DNA of 39,266 nucleotides from CALNBC01 sp050945915 (GCA_050945915.1 JBMNTV010000013.1:1-39266), one strand, 5' to 3'. Positions 1 through 7,610 are shown, counted from the stretch's first letter. A program made the numbers and translations. The notes: a model not told the origin generated them from the letters alone.

Positions 1-38
1 GCGCCACACTTCCCAACGGAAGTGGCGCGGTTTTTTGT
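1..38 (+). terminator. Rho-independent terminator of a gene left of the window
   Basis: A GC-rich hairpin (arms around 1-13 and 18-28, with a two-base bulge in the left arm) is followed by a run of T on the + strand at 31-36. No + strand gene precedes it inside the window, so it should close a rightward gene lying off the left edge. Confidence 0.7.
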
Positions 39-68
39 TCGTCTCTGTTTGCAGAAGGAGCAAATCCC

Positions 69-106
69 CAAAAAAGCAAAAAGGCGGGCGGCAAATGCCG
101 CCCGCC
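69..106 (-). terminator. Terminator of the rpiB-transketolase operon
   Basis: A perfect 10-bp stem (83-92 with 97-106, loop AAAT) is followed on the minus strand by an interrupted T run (82 down to 69). It lies 68 bases past the stop of the last gene of the leftward operon. Confidence 0.85.
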
Positions 107-173
107 CGTACGGGGTTTTGAACCTATGCTGGGTTCAAACTTGCTTGTCTTCCGCTTTGGGAGCGCTTTGGCC

Positions 174-1109
174 TTACTTCGCGCTTTCGACGATCCGTTC
201 AGCCAGCTTTGCGCCGCTCAAGCCGTGGGCGTCCACCAGCTCGAAATACGGGCCGTTCAGCGAAGCGGCCTCGGGGATGCCGAAGCGGATCAGCTTGGCG
301 TTCAGGCCTTCGCCCGCCATCAGTTCGGCGACGATGGAACCCAGTCCGCCCTCCGTGATATGCTCCTCGACGGTGAAGACAAACTCGCTCGCCTTGCAGG
401 CGGAAAGGATGGTTTCAGCGTCGATGGGCTTGAGGGTGGGAACATTCAGCACGCCGACTTCCACGCCCTTGCTCGCCAGAATGTCCGCTGCCGAAAGGGC
501 CTGGGCGGTCATCATGCCAGTGGCGATGATGGTGATCTTCTGGGGCTTGCGCAGCACATACGCCTTGCCGATTTCGAAGCTTTCGCCGGCGGGATAGGGA
601 TTATCCTCCACCGCGGCACGGGGCATGCGGATGTACACCGGTCCGTTGTAGGCGACGGACTGACGCAGGGCCATGTCCACCTCATAGGGGTCCGCGGGGT
701 TAATGATCACCAGGTTGGGTACCGCGCGCAGAACGGCGATATCCTCCACCGCCTGGTGGGAACTGCCCAGCGTGGCCTGCTGCAAACCGGAAGAAGAACC
801 GGCGATGACCACGTTTGCTTCGCCGTAGCCCACGTCGTTTCGGATCTGCTCGTAGCAGCGGTAGGTGATAAAGGGTGCGATGGCAGAGATCACCGGTTTA
901 AAGCCCACAGAGGCAAGACCGACGGCGACATCGATCCCGTTTTGCTCGCTGATGCCGCATTCGACGTAACGATCCGGGAACGTGGTGATAAAGGGGGTCA
1001 TACCGGAGCCGGCAGCAGAGTCGCAAGAAAGAGCGAGGACCTTCTCGTCCTGCTTGCCCAGCTCCAGCAGGGTTTCGCCAAATACCTTGCGTGGATCGCG
1101 CTTGCTCAT
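174..1109 (-). CDS. Transketolase, C-terminal subunit (split enzyme)
   Basis: This is the pyrimidine-binding plus C-terminal half of a split, thiamine-diphosphate-dependent transketolase, about 311 aa, cytoplasmic. With the N-terminal subunit just upstream it should move two-carbon ketol units between sugar phosphates in the non-oxidative pentose phosphate pathway. The start FGETLLEL is followed by a typical pyrimidine-domain stretch with the conserved Glu in VECGISEQNG and by FITYRCYEQIRND. The last third is the transketolase C-terminal fold (TIIATGMMT, VFTVEEHITEGGLGS). I start it at the ATG at 1109 because that codon forms an ATGA overlap with the upstream stop and follows an AGAGGTGG site; a GTG nine bases further up is less likely. 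Split transketolases also act on other ketoses, such as apulose 4-phosphate, so the exact substrate is open. Confidence 0.93.
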   Translation of the reverse strand: MSKRDPRKVFGETLLELGKQDEKVLALSCDSAAGSGMTPFITTFPDRYVECGISEQNGIDVAVGLASVGFKPVISAIAPFITYRCYEQIRNDVGYGEANVVIAGSSSGLQQATLGSSHQAVEDIAVLRAVPNLVIINPADPYEVDMALRQSVAYNGPVYIRMPRAAVEDNPYPAGESFEIGKAYVLRKPQKITIIATGMMTAQALSAADILASKGVEVGVLNVPTLKPIDAETILSACKASEFVFTVEEHITEGGLGSIVAELMAGEGLNAKLIRFGIPEAASLNGPYFELVDAHGLSGAKLAERIVESAK

Positions 1110-1948
1110 GCCTGCCACCTCTTTCCGTATTCATCGAGTTCGGCAAGGGCCCTGTCGGCCTCTTCCTTGCCGGGGTTCCAATGGTGGTATTTCACGTTGC
1201 CCTCTGCAAAGGACATACCCTTGCTCTTGATGGTTTTTGCCAGAATGAGCGTGGGTTTTCCGGGCTTGACGGGGCAGTTGGTCAACGCATGGTACAGCTC
1301 GCCCACATCATGGCCGTCGACGTCCACCACGGTCCAGCCGAAAGCGCGGTAGCGTTCGCCGAGGGGGGTCGCGCAGCAGACTTCCGCGTTGGATCCGTTG
1401 ATCTGCAGCCCGTTGTTGTCAATGATGGCGACGAGATTGTCCAGCCCCTTGGCCGCGGCAAAGGCAGCGGCTTCCCAGATGGAGCCCTCTCCCTGCTCGC
1501 CGTCTCCCATCAGAACATAGGTTTTGAAGTCCTTGCCCGCGAGCTTTGCACCCAGGGCAAGGCCGCAGCCGATGGGAAGGCCGTGGCCCAGACTGCCGGT
1601 GGAAAAATCGATGGCATCGATCTTTTTGGCGTCCGGATGGCCGGGCACGCGGGTTCCAAGGGAGTTGTAGGTGTTCAACACGTCCTTGCCGATCACGCCC
1701 ATTTCCACAAAGGCGCCGTAAAGCGCGAGGCATTTGTGCCCCGCGGAAAGCAGGAAGCGGTCTCTGTCCGGATCTTTGGGGTTCTTCGGGTCAAAATTCA
1801 TCACGGCGAAATACAGGGTCGCCATAATATCCGCGCAGGAAAGCGACGGGCCGGCGTGGCCGTCGCCGTAGCGAGCGCAGGTTTCCACGATATGGCGGCG
1901 GATCATATACGCCCTGTACTCGACGGCATCCTTGAGCTTTGCGTCCAT
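1106..1948 (-). CDS. Transketolase, N-terminal subunit (split enzyme)
   Basis: This is the thiamine-diphosphate/Mg-binding half of the split transketolase, 280 aa. The cofactor motif is visible as GDGEQGEGSIWEAAAFA, ending in the IIDNNGLQ stretch, and the conserved substrate/cofactor histidines lie in AGHKCLALYG and GSLGHGLPIG. It pairs with the C-terminal subunit whose ATG overlaps this stop codon (ATGA, 1109-1106), so translation is probably coupled and the two chains made in equal amounts. The start at 1948 is chosen because AAGGAG sits six bases upstream; a GTG at 1966 abuts the rpiB stop and has no site. Split N/C genes are common in Clostridia. It is the middle gene of the three-gene leftward operon. 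Confidence 0.94.
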   Translation of the reverse strand: MDAKLKDAVEYRAYMIRRHIVETCARYGDGHAGPSLSCADIMATLYFAVMNFDPKNPKDPDRDRFLLSAGHKCLALYGAFVEMGVIGKDVLNTYNSLGTRVPGHPDAKKIDAIDFSTGSLGHGLPIGCGLALGAKLAGKDFKTYVLMGDGEQGEGSIWEAAAFAAAKGLDNLVAIIDNNGLQINGSNAEVCCATPLGERYRAFGWTVVDVDGHDVGELYHALTNCPVKPGKPTLILAKTIKSKGMSFAEGNVKYHHWNPGKEEADRALAELDEYGKRWQA

Positions 1949-1966
1949 TTCAGGCTCCTTCTTCAC

Positions 1967-2410
1967 TTATTTTCCCTGCTCCATCGCGTAGATCTTCTGG
2001 ATCTTGGGGGTGGAGCGCCCATCCTTGAAGGTCAGATCCAGCCAGATATCCGTCAGGGCCTGGGCTGTGGCGGGGCCAACGACGAGGGCGCCGATGCACA
2101 TGATGTTGGCATTGTTGGAAAGAATCGAGCGCTGGGTGGAATACAGATCGTGGCAAACGGCAGCATATGCGCCCTTGACCTTGTTGGCGGTGATGCACAT
2201 GCCGATGCCGGTGCCGCAGATCAGAATGCCGCGATCAAACTTCTTCTCCGCAACTGCCGCTGCAACCTCTTTGCCGATGTCGGGATAATCGATGTCTTCA
2301 CTGGGTCCTACGCCAAAATCCGTAAACTCATGTCCTTTTTCCGAAAATACAGAGATGAGCAGGTTCTTGAGATCAATGCCGAGCTTGTCGCATCCGATTG
2401 CGATTTTCAT
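1967..2410 (-). CDS. rpiB: Ribose-5-phosphate isomerase B (RpiB/LacA/LacB family)
   Basis: The protein interconverts ribose 5-phosphate and ribulose 5-phosphate. It is 147 aa, the usual family length, with the hallmark start MKIAIGCDKLG, the catalytic-Cys loop CGTGIGMCITANK, the phosphate-binding stretch CHDLYSTQRSILSNNANI and the family region IGALVVGPATAQ. The ATG at 2410 follows a TAAGGAGG site. It is the first gene of a leftward operon with both transketolase halves (18 bases to the next ATG), which fits a pentose-phosphate role. A good sigma-A promoter lies upstream at 2476-2504. Members of this family can also isomerise allose 6-phosphate or the products of other sugar pathways, so the in vivo substrate is not settled; the enzyme class is clear. 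Confidence 0.93.
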   Translation of the reverse strand: MKIAIGCDKLGIDLKNLLISVFSEKGHEFTDFGVGPSEDIDYPDIGKEVAAAVAEKKFDRGILICGTGIGMCITANKVKGAYAAVCHDLYSTQRSILSNNANIMCIGALVVGPATAQALTDIWLDLTFKDGRSTPKIQKIYAMEQGK

Positions 2411-2475
2411 GGGTGTCCTCCTTAGTGATCTTCGGTCATGTTGCTATGGGGTTGCTTAATACCTGTCTATACAGC

Positions 2476-2504
2476 ACTATATGTTTTTAGGCCCCCGCTG
2501 TCAA
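2476..2504 (-). promoter_or_regulatory. Sigma-A promoter for the rpiB operon
   Basis: On the minus strand TTGACA (2504-2499) is followed by a 17-base spacer and TATAGT (2481-2476). Transcription would start near 2468, giving a leader of about 60 bases to the rpiB ATG. Confidence 0.75.
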
Positions 2505-2597
2505 GTGAAAAGTGGCGGTCGGTCGAACCTTGTTGCACTTAGGTTTGCTATGCGGTAAATTTAATATACCATATTATGCGCTTTGGAGGCAATCTTC

Positions 2598-2996
2598 ATG
2601 GACGAGATCCGAATCGGCCTTGTGGGCCGCAGCATTCTCACCGTTACTGAGGAGGACACGGCACAAGCCATGGGCAGCGGTGAACTCCCCGTTTTTGCCA
2701 CGCCCGCCCTGGTGGCGCTGATGGAAAACGCGGCGGTCAACGCGCTTTCCGGCCACCTTCCAAACGGCGCCACAACAGTAGGGGCGCACATCCTTGTGAA
2801 CCACCTTGCGCCCACGCCGGTGGGCATGGCGGTTTCCGCCACAGCCACCTTGGTCGAAGTGGCGGGGAACCGCTTCACCTTTGAAATCACCGCTTCGGAC
2901 GAGCGGGGCGAGATCGGCCGTGCGCAGCACAAACGGGTGGCAGTTCAGGCGGAACGGTTTATGAAAAAAGTTGCAGAAAAACAAAATGAAATGTGA
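2598..2996 (+). CDS. FlK-like hot-dog thioesterase
   Basis: This is a 132-aa single hot-dog-fold acyl-CoA thioesterase of the fluoroacetyl-CoA thioesterase (FlK) group. The residues matching the FlK triad are visible at the right spacing: Thr35, Glu43 (both in the stretch FATPALVALMENAA) and His69 (in VNHLAPTPVG). They correspond to FlK Thr42, Glu50 and His76, and Gly62 matches the conserved FlK glycine. The start is ATG 2598, with GGAGG at 2585-2589; an in-frame TTG at 2583 overlaps that site and is rejected. Most such homologs in anaerobes are annotated only as thioesterases and their acyl-CoA substrate is unknown. Nothing here points to fluoroacetate. It is divergent from rpiB and about 100 bases upstream of the PRPP synthetase gene, which has its own promoter. 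Confidence 0.85.
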   Translation: MDEIRIGLVGRSILTVTEEDTAQAMGSGELPVFATPALVALMENAAVNALSGHLPNGATTVGAHILVNHLAPTPVGMAVSATATLVEVAGNRFTFEITASDERGEIGRAQHKRVAVQAERFMKKVAEKQNEM

Positions 2997-3025
2997 ACTG
3001 TGTAACTTTGGGAACAAGCGCACAC

Positions 3026-3054
3026 TTGTATACCTGTGAAATCTGTAATAAAAT
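3026..3054 (+). promoter_or_regulatory. Promoter for the PRPP synthetase gene
   Basis: TTGTAT (3026-3031), a 17-base spacer and TAAAAT (3049-3054) stand between the thioesterase stop and the PRPP synthetase start. The predicted leader is about 40 bases. Confidence 0.6.
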
Positions 3055-3102
3055 ACAGATGATGAGCCGACAGGCTACGACAAAAAAGTGAGGTTTTCCA
3101 CA

Positions 3103-4119
3103 ATGAGCGCAGAGGGCAGCGGCATAATCAGAATATTTGCCGGTTCCACTGGCCGCAGCTTCGCGGCCAAAATGTGTGAGTATCTTAACGTCCCCCTTGG
3201 CGATTCGAAGACGATTCGGTTTTCCGATAATAATATCTTCGTCCGCATCAATGAAACCATCCGGGATAAGGACGTTTATCTTGTGCAACCCATCGGCGAG
3301 GACCCGAACAACGAGTTCGTGGAGTTGCTCTTTTGGCTGGACGCCTTCAAACGCGCCAGCGCCAACTCCGTCACCGCCATTATTCCCTTTTTCGGCTACG
3401 CCAAGGGCGACAAGAAGGACGAACCGCGGGTTTCCATCCGCGCCCGGGTCTGCGCCGATTGCATCGAGATGGCCGGGGCGGACAGGGTGATCACCATGGA
3501 TCTGCACAGCCCCCAGGTTCAGGGCTTTTTCCGGAAGCCGGTGGACCATCTTTATGCCCGCACGCTGCTTTGCGAATACGTCAAACGAGCCAATTTGGTC
3601 GACGATGACACCGTGGTCGTCTCCCCGGACGGCGGCTTCGCCAAGAGCGCCCGCGCCTTTGCGGACGAGTTGGGCGTACCCGTCGCCATCGGGGACAAGA
3701 TCCGCACCGGGCACGACGAGAACGCGAAGATCATGTCCGTCATCGGCGACGTTCAGGGCAAAACCTGCTTTATCGTGGACGATTTTACGATTTCCGGCGG
3801 CACGTTGGTGGACGTCGCCTACGCCCTGAAGGCCAAGGGCGCAAAGCGCATCTTCTGCGGGCTGTCCCACATGATGCTCAAGGAGGAGGGCTTGAAGAGG
3901 GTGGAAGACAGCCCCATCGAGTTCATCGTCGCGACGGATACCGTCCGCTGCCCCTTCGAAGGCAAGTCGGACAAGATCCGCATCATCTCCGCCGCCCCGC
4001 TTTTCGCGGAAACAGTGCGCAGGATTCACGACCGAATGGGCATCGGCGAGCTCCTCGCCAACATCCCCGAAACCGTGCTGGTCCAGAGCTTCACCCGCCA
4101 GCTCAGCTTTACGGACTGA
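3103..4119 (+). CDS. prs: Ribose-phosphate pyrophosphokinase (divergent PRPP synthetase)
   Basis: The protein should make phosphoribosyl pyrophosphate from ribose 5-phosphate and ATP, feeding nucleotide, His and Trp synthesis. At 338 aa it is slightly longer than typical Prs. Family landmarks are IFAGSTGRSFAAKM at the N-terminus, the ATP-site stretch FFGYAKGDKKDEPRVSIRA, ITMDLHSPQVQGFF and PVDHLYA. Two active-site parts are unusual: the PRPP-binding loop reads VDDFTISGGT instead of the common DDxxDTGGT, and the catalytic flexible loop reads GDKIR instead of KRR-type. It may be a second Prs form rather than the housekeeping enzyme. Start ATG 3103 has GTGAGG at 3088-3093; the GTG at 3088 lies inside that site. 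A clear terminator follows. Confidence 0.88.
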   Translation: MSAEGSGIIRIFAGSTGRSFAAKMCEYLNVPLGDSKTIRFSDNNIFVRINETIRDKDVYLVQPIGEDPNNEFVELLFWLDAFKRASANSVTAIIPFFGYAKGDKKDEPRVSIRARVCADCIEMAGADRVITMDLHSPQVQGFFRKPVDHLYARTLLCEYVKRANLVDDDTVVVSPDGGFAKSARAFADELGVPVAIGDKIRTGHDENAKIMSVIGDVQGKTCFIVDDFTISGGTLVDVAYALKAKGAKRIFCGLSHMMLKEEGLKRVEDSPIEFIVATDTVRCPFEGKSDKIRIISAAPLFAETVRRIHDRMGIGELLANIPETVLVQSFTRQLSFTD

Positions 4120-4134
4120 GTGCTTCAAAAATCA

Positions 4135-4166
4135 AAAGACCGAAGGAAGATCCCTTCGGTCTTTTT
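4135..4166 (+). terminator. Terminator after the PRPP synthetase gene
   Basis: A 9-bp stem (4138-4146 with 4153-4161, loop AAGATC) is followed by TTTTT at 4162-4166, beginning 16 bases after the stop codon. Confidence 0.9.
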
Positions 4167-4253
4167 GCATTTGCAATTGAGAGCCCCCGGCACAGCCGGT
4201 GCAAGCAAGCCCGGCTCGCCTGAAAAAAGCCAGCGACCTGTTTCCTGCCTGGG

Positions 4254-4664
4254 TTAAAGCTTCTTGTACCGCTCGTATGCGGAGCTGATGAGTGCCCTGT
4301 CCTGGGAGTACGTCACCCGGCGCAAGGCCTCCGCCATGGAATAAAACCCGCCATCCTGAAAGCCTTCCGCCTGATTGGGGGCGGATTCTTCGCTGGCGGC
4401 GCGCATCATGAACCAGGTCACCTCGTTGCAGACGGGCTTTTGTCTGGTGACGGAGTAAAACTCATAGCTGGTTTGCCCGGCGATGCCGACGATCTCCGCC
4501 TGTACGCCCGCTTCGGCGCTCACCCTGGCCACAGCTACCTCCTGCGCCAGAAATCCCGGCCGCACCAGTCCCTTTGGCAGCACCCATTCCTTCTTCTCGT
4601 TCTGGAGCAGCAGCACCGAATCCCCGTGGAAGACGACGCCTCCGGCGCATGTGCGAAACAGCAT
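4254..4664 (-). CDS. Nudix-fold protein with a degenerate Nudix box
   Basis: A 136-aa Nudix-fold protein. The fold is recognisable from the start RTCAGGVVFHGDSVLLLQN and the WVLPKGLVRPG entry into the Nudix region. The canonical box G-x5-E-x7-R-E-U-x-E-E-x-G-U is not met. Aligned at Gly32, the first Glu is Phe38, the R-E pair is Ala46-Arg47, and of the final E-E only Glu51 remains before Gly53. Metal-dependent hydrolysis is therefore doubtful and a binding or regulatory role is possible. The ATG at 4664 has an AAAGGAG site nine bases upstream. It lies 66 bases downstream of the uracil-DNA glycosylase gene on the same strand, so a repair or nucleotide-pool link is plausible but only inferred. 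Confidence 0.75.
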   Translation of the reverse strand: MLFRTCAGGVVFHGDSVLLLQNEKKEWVLPKGLVRPGFLAQEVAVARVSAEAGVQAEIVGIAGQTSYEFYSVTRQKPVCNEVTWFMMRAASEESAPNQAEGFQDGGFYSMAEALRRVTYSQDRALISSAYERYKKL

Positions 4665-4706
4665 TTGCTCGTTCTCCTTTCGGATGACCGTAATCGATAC
4701 AACTCA

Positions 4707-4729
4707 GGCAAAGGAGTCGCTCCTTTGCC
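4707..4729 (-). repeat. Perfect inverted repeat between udg and the Nudix gene
   Basis: Ten bases (4707-4716) pair perfectly with 4720-4729 around a three-base loop, ending one base from the glycosylase stop codon. There is no T run on either strand, so it is more likely an mRNA-end or processing hairpin than a full terminator. Confidence 0.6.
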
Positions 4730-4730
4730 A

Positions 4731-5318
4731 TTATGTCAAATGCAGGTCCTCTAGCAGGCCCAGTTCCACCAGTTCCTTGCGCTTGTCCCGTATCGTCTGG
4801 AAATCCACCCAAGCGTCCTTCTTTTTTGCGGGATCCCGCAACAGGGCGGCCGGGTGATAGGTGGGAACGATCCACACGCCCTTTTTGTGTTTGAACACGC
4901 CCCGGTCCCGGGTGATGCGCACGTTTTCATCGTAAACATACCTCGCCGCTGTCGCCCCCAGACACACGATGATCTTGGGGGAAAGGAGCAAAAACTGCGC
5001 CCGCAGGTACGGCAGACAGCATATCGCCTCGCTGGCTGCGGGGACGCGGTTGTTCGGCGGCCGGCATTTGACGATGTTCGCGATATACACATCCTGCCGG
5101 CTGAGGCCGATGGCGGCGATCATCCTGTCCAACAGCTGCCCCGCAGCGCCCACAAAGGGCCTTCCGGTGGCGTCTTCTTCCCTCCCCGGCCCTTCGCCCA
5201 CAAACATGATCCCGCTCCTTGGCGATCCCTCTCCCAACACGGTATTTGTCCGGGTCGCGCAAAGCCTGCACCGCCCGCAGACTGACACCGCGGCGGAAAG
5301 CGTTTCCCATGAAAGCAC
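4731..5318 (-). CDS. Uracil-DNA glycosylase, family 4 (iron-sulfur type)
   Basis: The protein removes uracil from DNA arising by cytosine deamination, starting base-excision repair. It is about 195 aa, the normal family 4 size. The N-terminal pair CGRC, a third Cys in KCRPPNNR and Cys residues in ICCLPYLR are the expected 4Fe-4S ligands. Motif 1 reads GEGPGREEDATGRPFVG and the DNA-intercalation motif reads YHPAALLR. Two starts are possible: GTG at 5318 (AAGGAG eight bases upstream) and TTG at 5321 (five bases). I prefer GTG for its spacing. It is the first gene of a probable two-gene leftward unit with the Nudix-like gene. Confidence in the family is high because motifs and Cys pattern agree. 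Confidence 0.92.
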   Translation of the reverse strand: MLSWETLSAAVSVCGRCRLCATRTNTVLGEGSPRSGIMFVGEGPGREEDATGRPFVGAAGQLLDRMIAAIGLSRQDVYIANIVKCRPPNNRVPAASEAICCLPYLRAQFLLLSPKIIVCLGATAARYVYDENVRITRDRGVFKHKKGVWIVPTYHPAALLRDPAKKKDAWVDFQTIRDKRKELVELGLLEDLHLT

Positions 5319-5321
5319 CAA

Positions 5322-5579
5322 GCCTGCTCCTTACTCGAATGGATATGTGTATGTAGTATACTATACACCTTTCAGCTATTAATTGACAATCTTTCTTCGA
5401 GTTTCGGCTTTTTTGGCTTGTTCGTTAGTGTTTCCCCTGTTTTGCGCATTTATTTGACCAGGTTCGCGCTGGGAAGGAACCGGATGTCGTTTGCATCTGG
5501 CGAGACGCTCGGCTTGCGGCTTGCACAAGGCATTGTTTGAAGCGGAAACGCCGCCGTGATGCTGCGGCCTTCCGCTTTC
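5322..5579. other. Gene-free stretch between udg and the Ig-like protein gene
   Basis: I see no convincing gene here. The stretch holds an AT-rich imperfect palindrome near 5345-5370 that may be part of the glycosylase promoter, and a long GC-rich hairpin at about 5540-5579 (outer arms GAAGCGGAA and TTCCGCTTT) with no T run on the + strand. Confidence 0.4.
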
Positions 5580-5624
5580 AAAAATATGCAAGAAAAGGCA
5601 AAACGGCAGAAGCCGTTTCGCCTT
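5580..5624 (-). terminator. Probable terminator of the Ig-like protein gene
   Basis: A stem of about 13 bp (5595-5607 with 5612-5624, one mismatch, loop AGAA) lies 25 bases past the stop. The minus-strand T tract after it is broken (TTTTCTTG, then TTTTT), so termination may be partial. Confidence 0.6.
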
Positions 5625-5648
5625 GCTCTTATGTTTATTACTTTGCGA

Positions 5649-7163
5649 TTACTTGACGGTCACTTTGAAGCGGGCGGTGTACTCCTCGCCGTCCTTGTCG
5701 GTATAGGTGGCGTAAATGTAGCAGGTACCCTTCGCCCTGATGCGGACGTATCCGTTGGCATCCACCGTTGCCACGGAGGTCTTGCTGGAGGACCACTCCA
5801 GGTTCTTGTGGGGCACCTTGACACCGTTGAAGGTGATGTTTGCGGCCTTGACGCGGAACCGCACGTTCTTCTGGGTGGCCAGCTTGCGGGTGACGGAAGT
5901 GGGCTTGATGACCAGGCCTTCGACCTCTTCCGGTTGCTCCACATCCTGCAGCACGAACAGATACTTGTAAATCACCTTCTGGTTGTTGCAGTAAACCTCC
6001 AAGGTGGTGATGCCGGTGGACAAAGCGGTGATCAGCCCTGTGCTGGACACCGTGGCAATCTTGGGATCGGCGATCTTATAGGTCATCATCGGGGCGTTCA
6101 CAGGCACGCCGCCCAGCATCGCAGAGGTGATCTGCTGGGTGGAACCGGGCTTCATAACCGCCAGGTTGTTGGCGTTTTCAACAGATTCCAGAATCACATA
6201 GCCGTTGGGCAGCATCACATAGCCGTATCCGGTGGAAGGGCTGGGAGCCGGCGCGGAGCCCGTACCCTTCTTGACTCCGGCAACGATGTTGTAGGTGAGC
6301 AGGCTGCCGGGATAGAACGTCACCGACTTCGGAGAAGCGTCCGACATGTAGTAGATCATGCCCACAGCGCGGCCGACGGGGGCGGTGTACGTCCTGCCCA
6401 GGTTGGTATAGTGCGGCAGGGCACCGATGGTCAAGGGGTCATTGATTGTTACGCCGCCGTTGTCCCTGTCCAGATAGGTGTAGTCCACCCTGCCGCAGCA
6501 GGCCTTGATATCCGCAGCCGTCGAATCAACTTCAGTTCCAAGGACTTTTGAATTATCTTTTCCGTAAACGTCCACACTGACTTTGATCGGCTTGCCGCTT
6601 TCACTATAATCAACGGATTTCAGCGTGATGGTGGCCACGGAGCCATTGGAGCTGGTGGCAATCGTTCCGGAGATGCCATTTTCGCTGTGCAAAGTCCAAA
6701 TATAGCGGACTTTTGAAGTAATGTCAGCACCATCTTTCGTGACCTTAGCTGTCACGGTAAACTTTTCACCCGGGAACACATACTTATCCTTGGTGTTCGT
6801 CTTCATGGTCAGGATGACTGTAGCACCGGTAACGTCAGCCAGGGTGCTGCTGCCGGTGGAGGACACTGTTACATGGTAAATCTGAGTAACAGCTTTAGAC
6901 GCCTTGTTTACGACTGTGACGTCGGTGCTCCCGATACCGGTGCCCAGGATTTTATCTCCGTACACCTGCACGACAGATGTGTTGAAGCCAGGAGCTACTT
7001 CCTCCTCTGCCGCAAGGGTCATAGTATACGCGACCCCTCCGTTGGCGAGCGGTGCCAGGCTAATGTAGTGATGTTCTACCCCCGCCGCGCTGACGGGCAT
7101 CAGTCCGACCAGCACGCCGGTCAGCATCACAAGCGCGAGGATAAGTGCTGCGCGTTTCTTCAT
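5649..7163 (-). CDS. Secreted protein with bacterial Ig-like (Big_2) domains
   Basis: A 504-aa exported protein. The signal peptide is clear: MKKRAALILALVML, a hydrophobic core, then PVSAAG. The C-terminal ~80 residues form a Big_2 domain (SVTRKLATQKNVRFRV, LEWSSSKTSVATVD, GTCYIYATY). A second Ig-like unit precedes it (YKIADPKIATVSSTGLITALS), and a weaker all-beta region lies between residues 30 and 250. A PAPSPSTG linker sits near the middle. There is no LPXTG-like signal, SLH domain or membrane anchor, so it is probably released or held non-covalently. The ATG at 7163 has AAGGAGG upstream; the longer open frame to 7304 overlaps the promoter and is rejected. Big_2 proteins act in adhesion or as structural surface parts; no specific partner is visible. 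Confidence 0.85.
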   Translation of the reverse strand: MKKRAALILALVMLTGVLVGLMPVSAAGVEHHYISLAPLANGGVAYTMTLAAEEEVAPGFNTSVVQVYGDKILGTGIGSTDVTVVNKASKAVTQIYHVTVSSTGSSTLADVTGATVILTMKTNTKDKYVFPGEKFTVTAKVTKDGADITSKVRYIWTLHSENGISGTIATSSNGSVATITLKSVDYSESGKPIKVSVDVYGKDNSKVLGTEVDSTAADIKACCGRVDYTYLDRDNGGVTINDPLTIGALPHYTNLGRTYTAPVGRAVGMIYYMSDASPKSVTFYPGSLLTYNIVAGVKKGTGSAPAPSPSTGYGYVMLPNGYVILESVENANNLAVMKPGSTQQITSAMLGGVPVNAPMMTYKIADPKIATVSSTGLITALSTGITTLEVYCNNQKVIYKYLFVLQDVEQPEEVEGLVIKPTSVTRKLATQKNVRFRVKAANITFNGVKVPHKNLEWSSSKTSVATVDANGYVRIRAKGTCYIYATYTDKDGEEYTARFKVTVK

Positions 7164-7220
7164 AGGGAGCTCCTCCTTAATTAGAACGATTCTGAATATA
7201 ACATACACTTCTTTCCTTGT

Positions 7221-7249
7221 ATTATACAGCCAAATAAGGCAATTCTCAA
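7221..7249 (-). promoter_or_regulatory. Sigma-A promoter for the Ig-like protein gene
   Basis: On the minus strand TTGAGA (7249-7244), a 17-base spacer and TATAAT (7226-7221). The predicted leader to the ATG at 7163 is about 50 bases. Confidence 0.75.
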
Positions 7250-7319
7250 CAATCAAATCAGTATTTACCAAACGTTCACAGATGGAACCATCCTTTGTTA
7301 ACATCCGTTTCGTTTATTT

Positions 7320-7348
7320 TTGCAATTCTCGGGAAAAATAGGTATAAT
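7320..7348 (+). promoter_or_regulatory. Sigma-A promoter for der-plsY
   Basis: TTGCAA (7320-7325), a 17-base spacer and a perfect TATAAT (7343-7348). Transcription would begin near 7355, about 255 bases before the der start. Confidence 0.75.
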
Positions 7349-7354
7349 ACTAAC

Positions 7355-7610
7355 CTGCAGCAAAGCGTTGCACCTTCCGGTTTTGCGGTTTTTCCGCTTT
7401 TGGGCGCAGAAGTCGCTCCTCAAAAACGGAGGCGCGCCTTGGCTACCCCGGGACGCCACATCACCCCGCCATCTTTCGGCGCGCCCGGGCGCGAAAGCAA
7501 CCAAAATCCGGATAAAGTCGTTGGCCGGCGGACGCAGCCGGTCCGGCGTTTGAAAAAGATTCACACAGCCGCAAACATCTTGGCAGCAACAAGTTTAAAG
7601 GAGACCTTTT
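7355..7610 (+). other. Long GC-rich 5' leader of der
   Basis: About 255 bases separate the predicted transcription start from the der ATG. They contain several short self-complementary GC-rich blocks (around 7380-7400, 7430-7490 and 7520-7550) but no ORF with a ribosome site and no riboswitch class I recognise. Confidence 0.4.
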
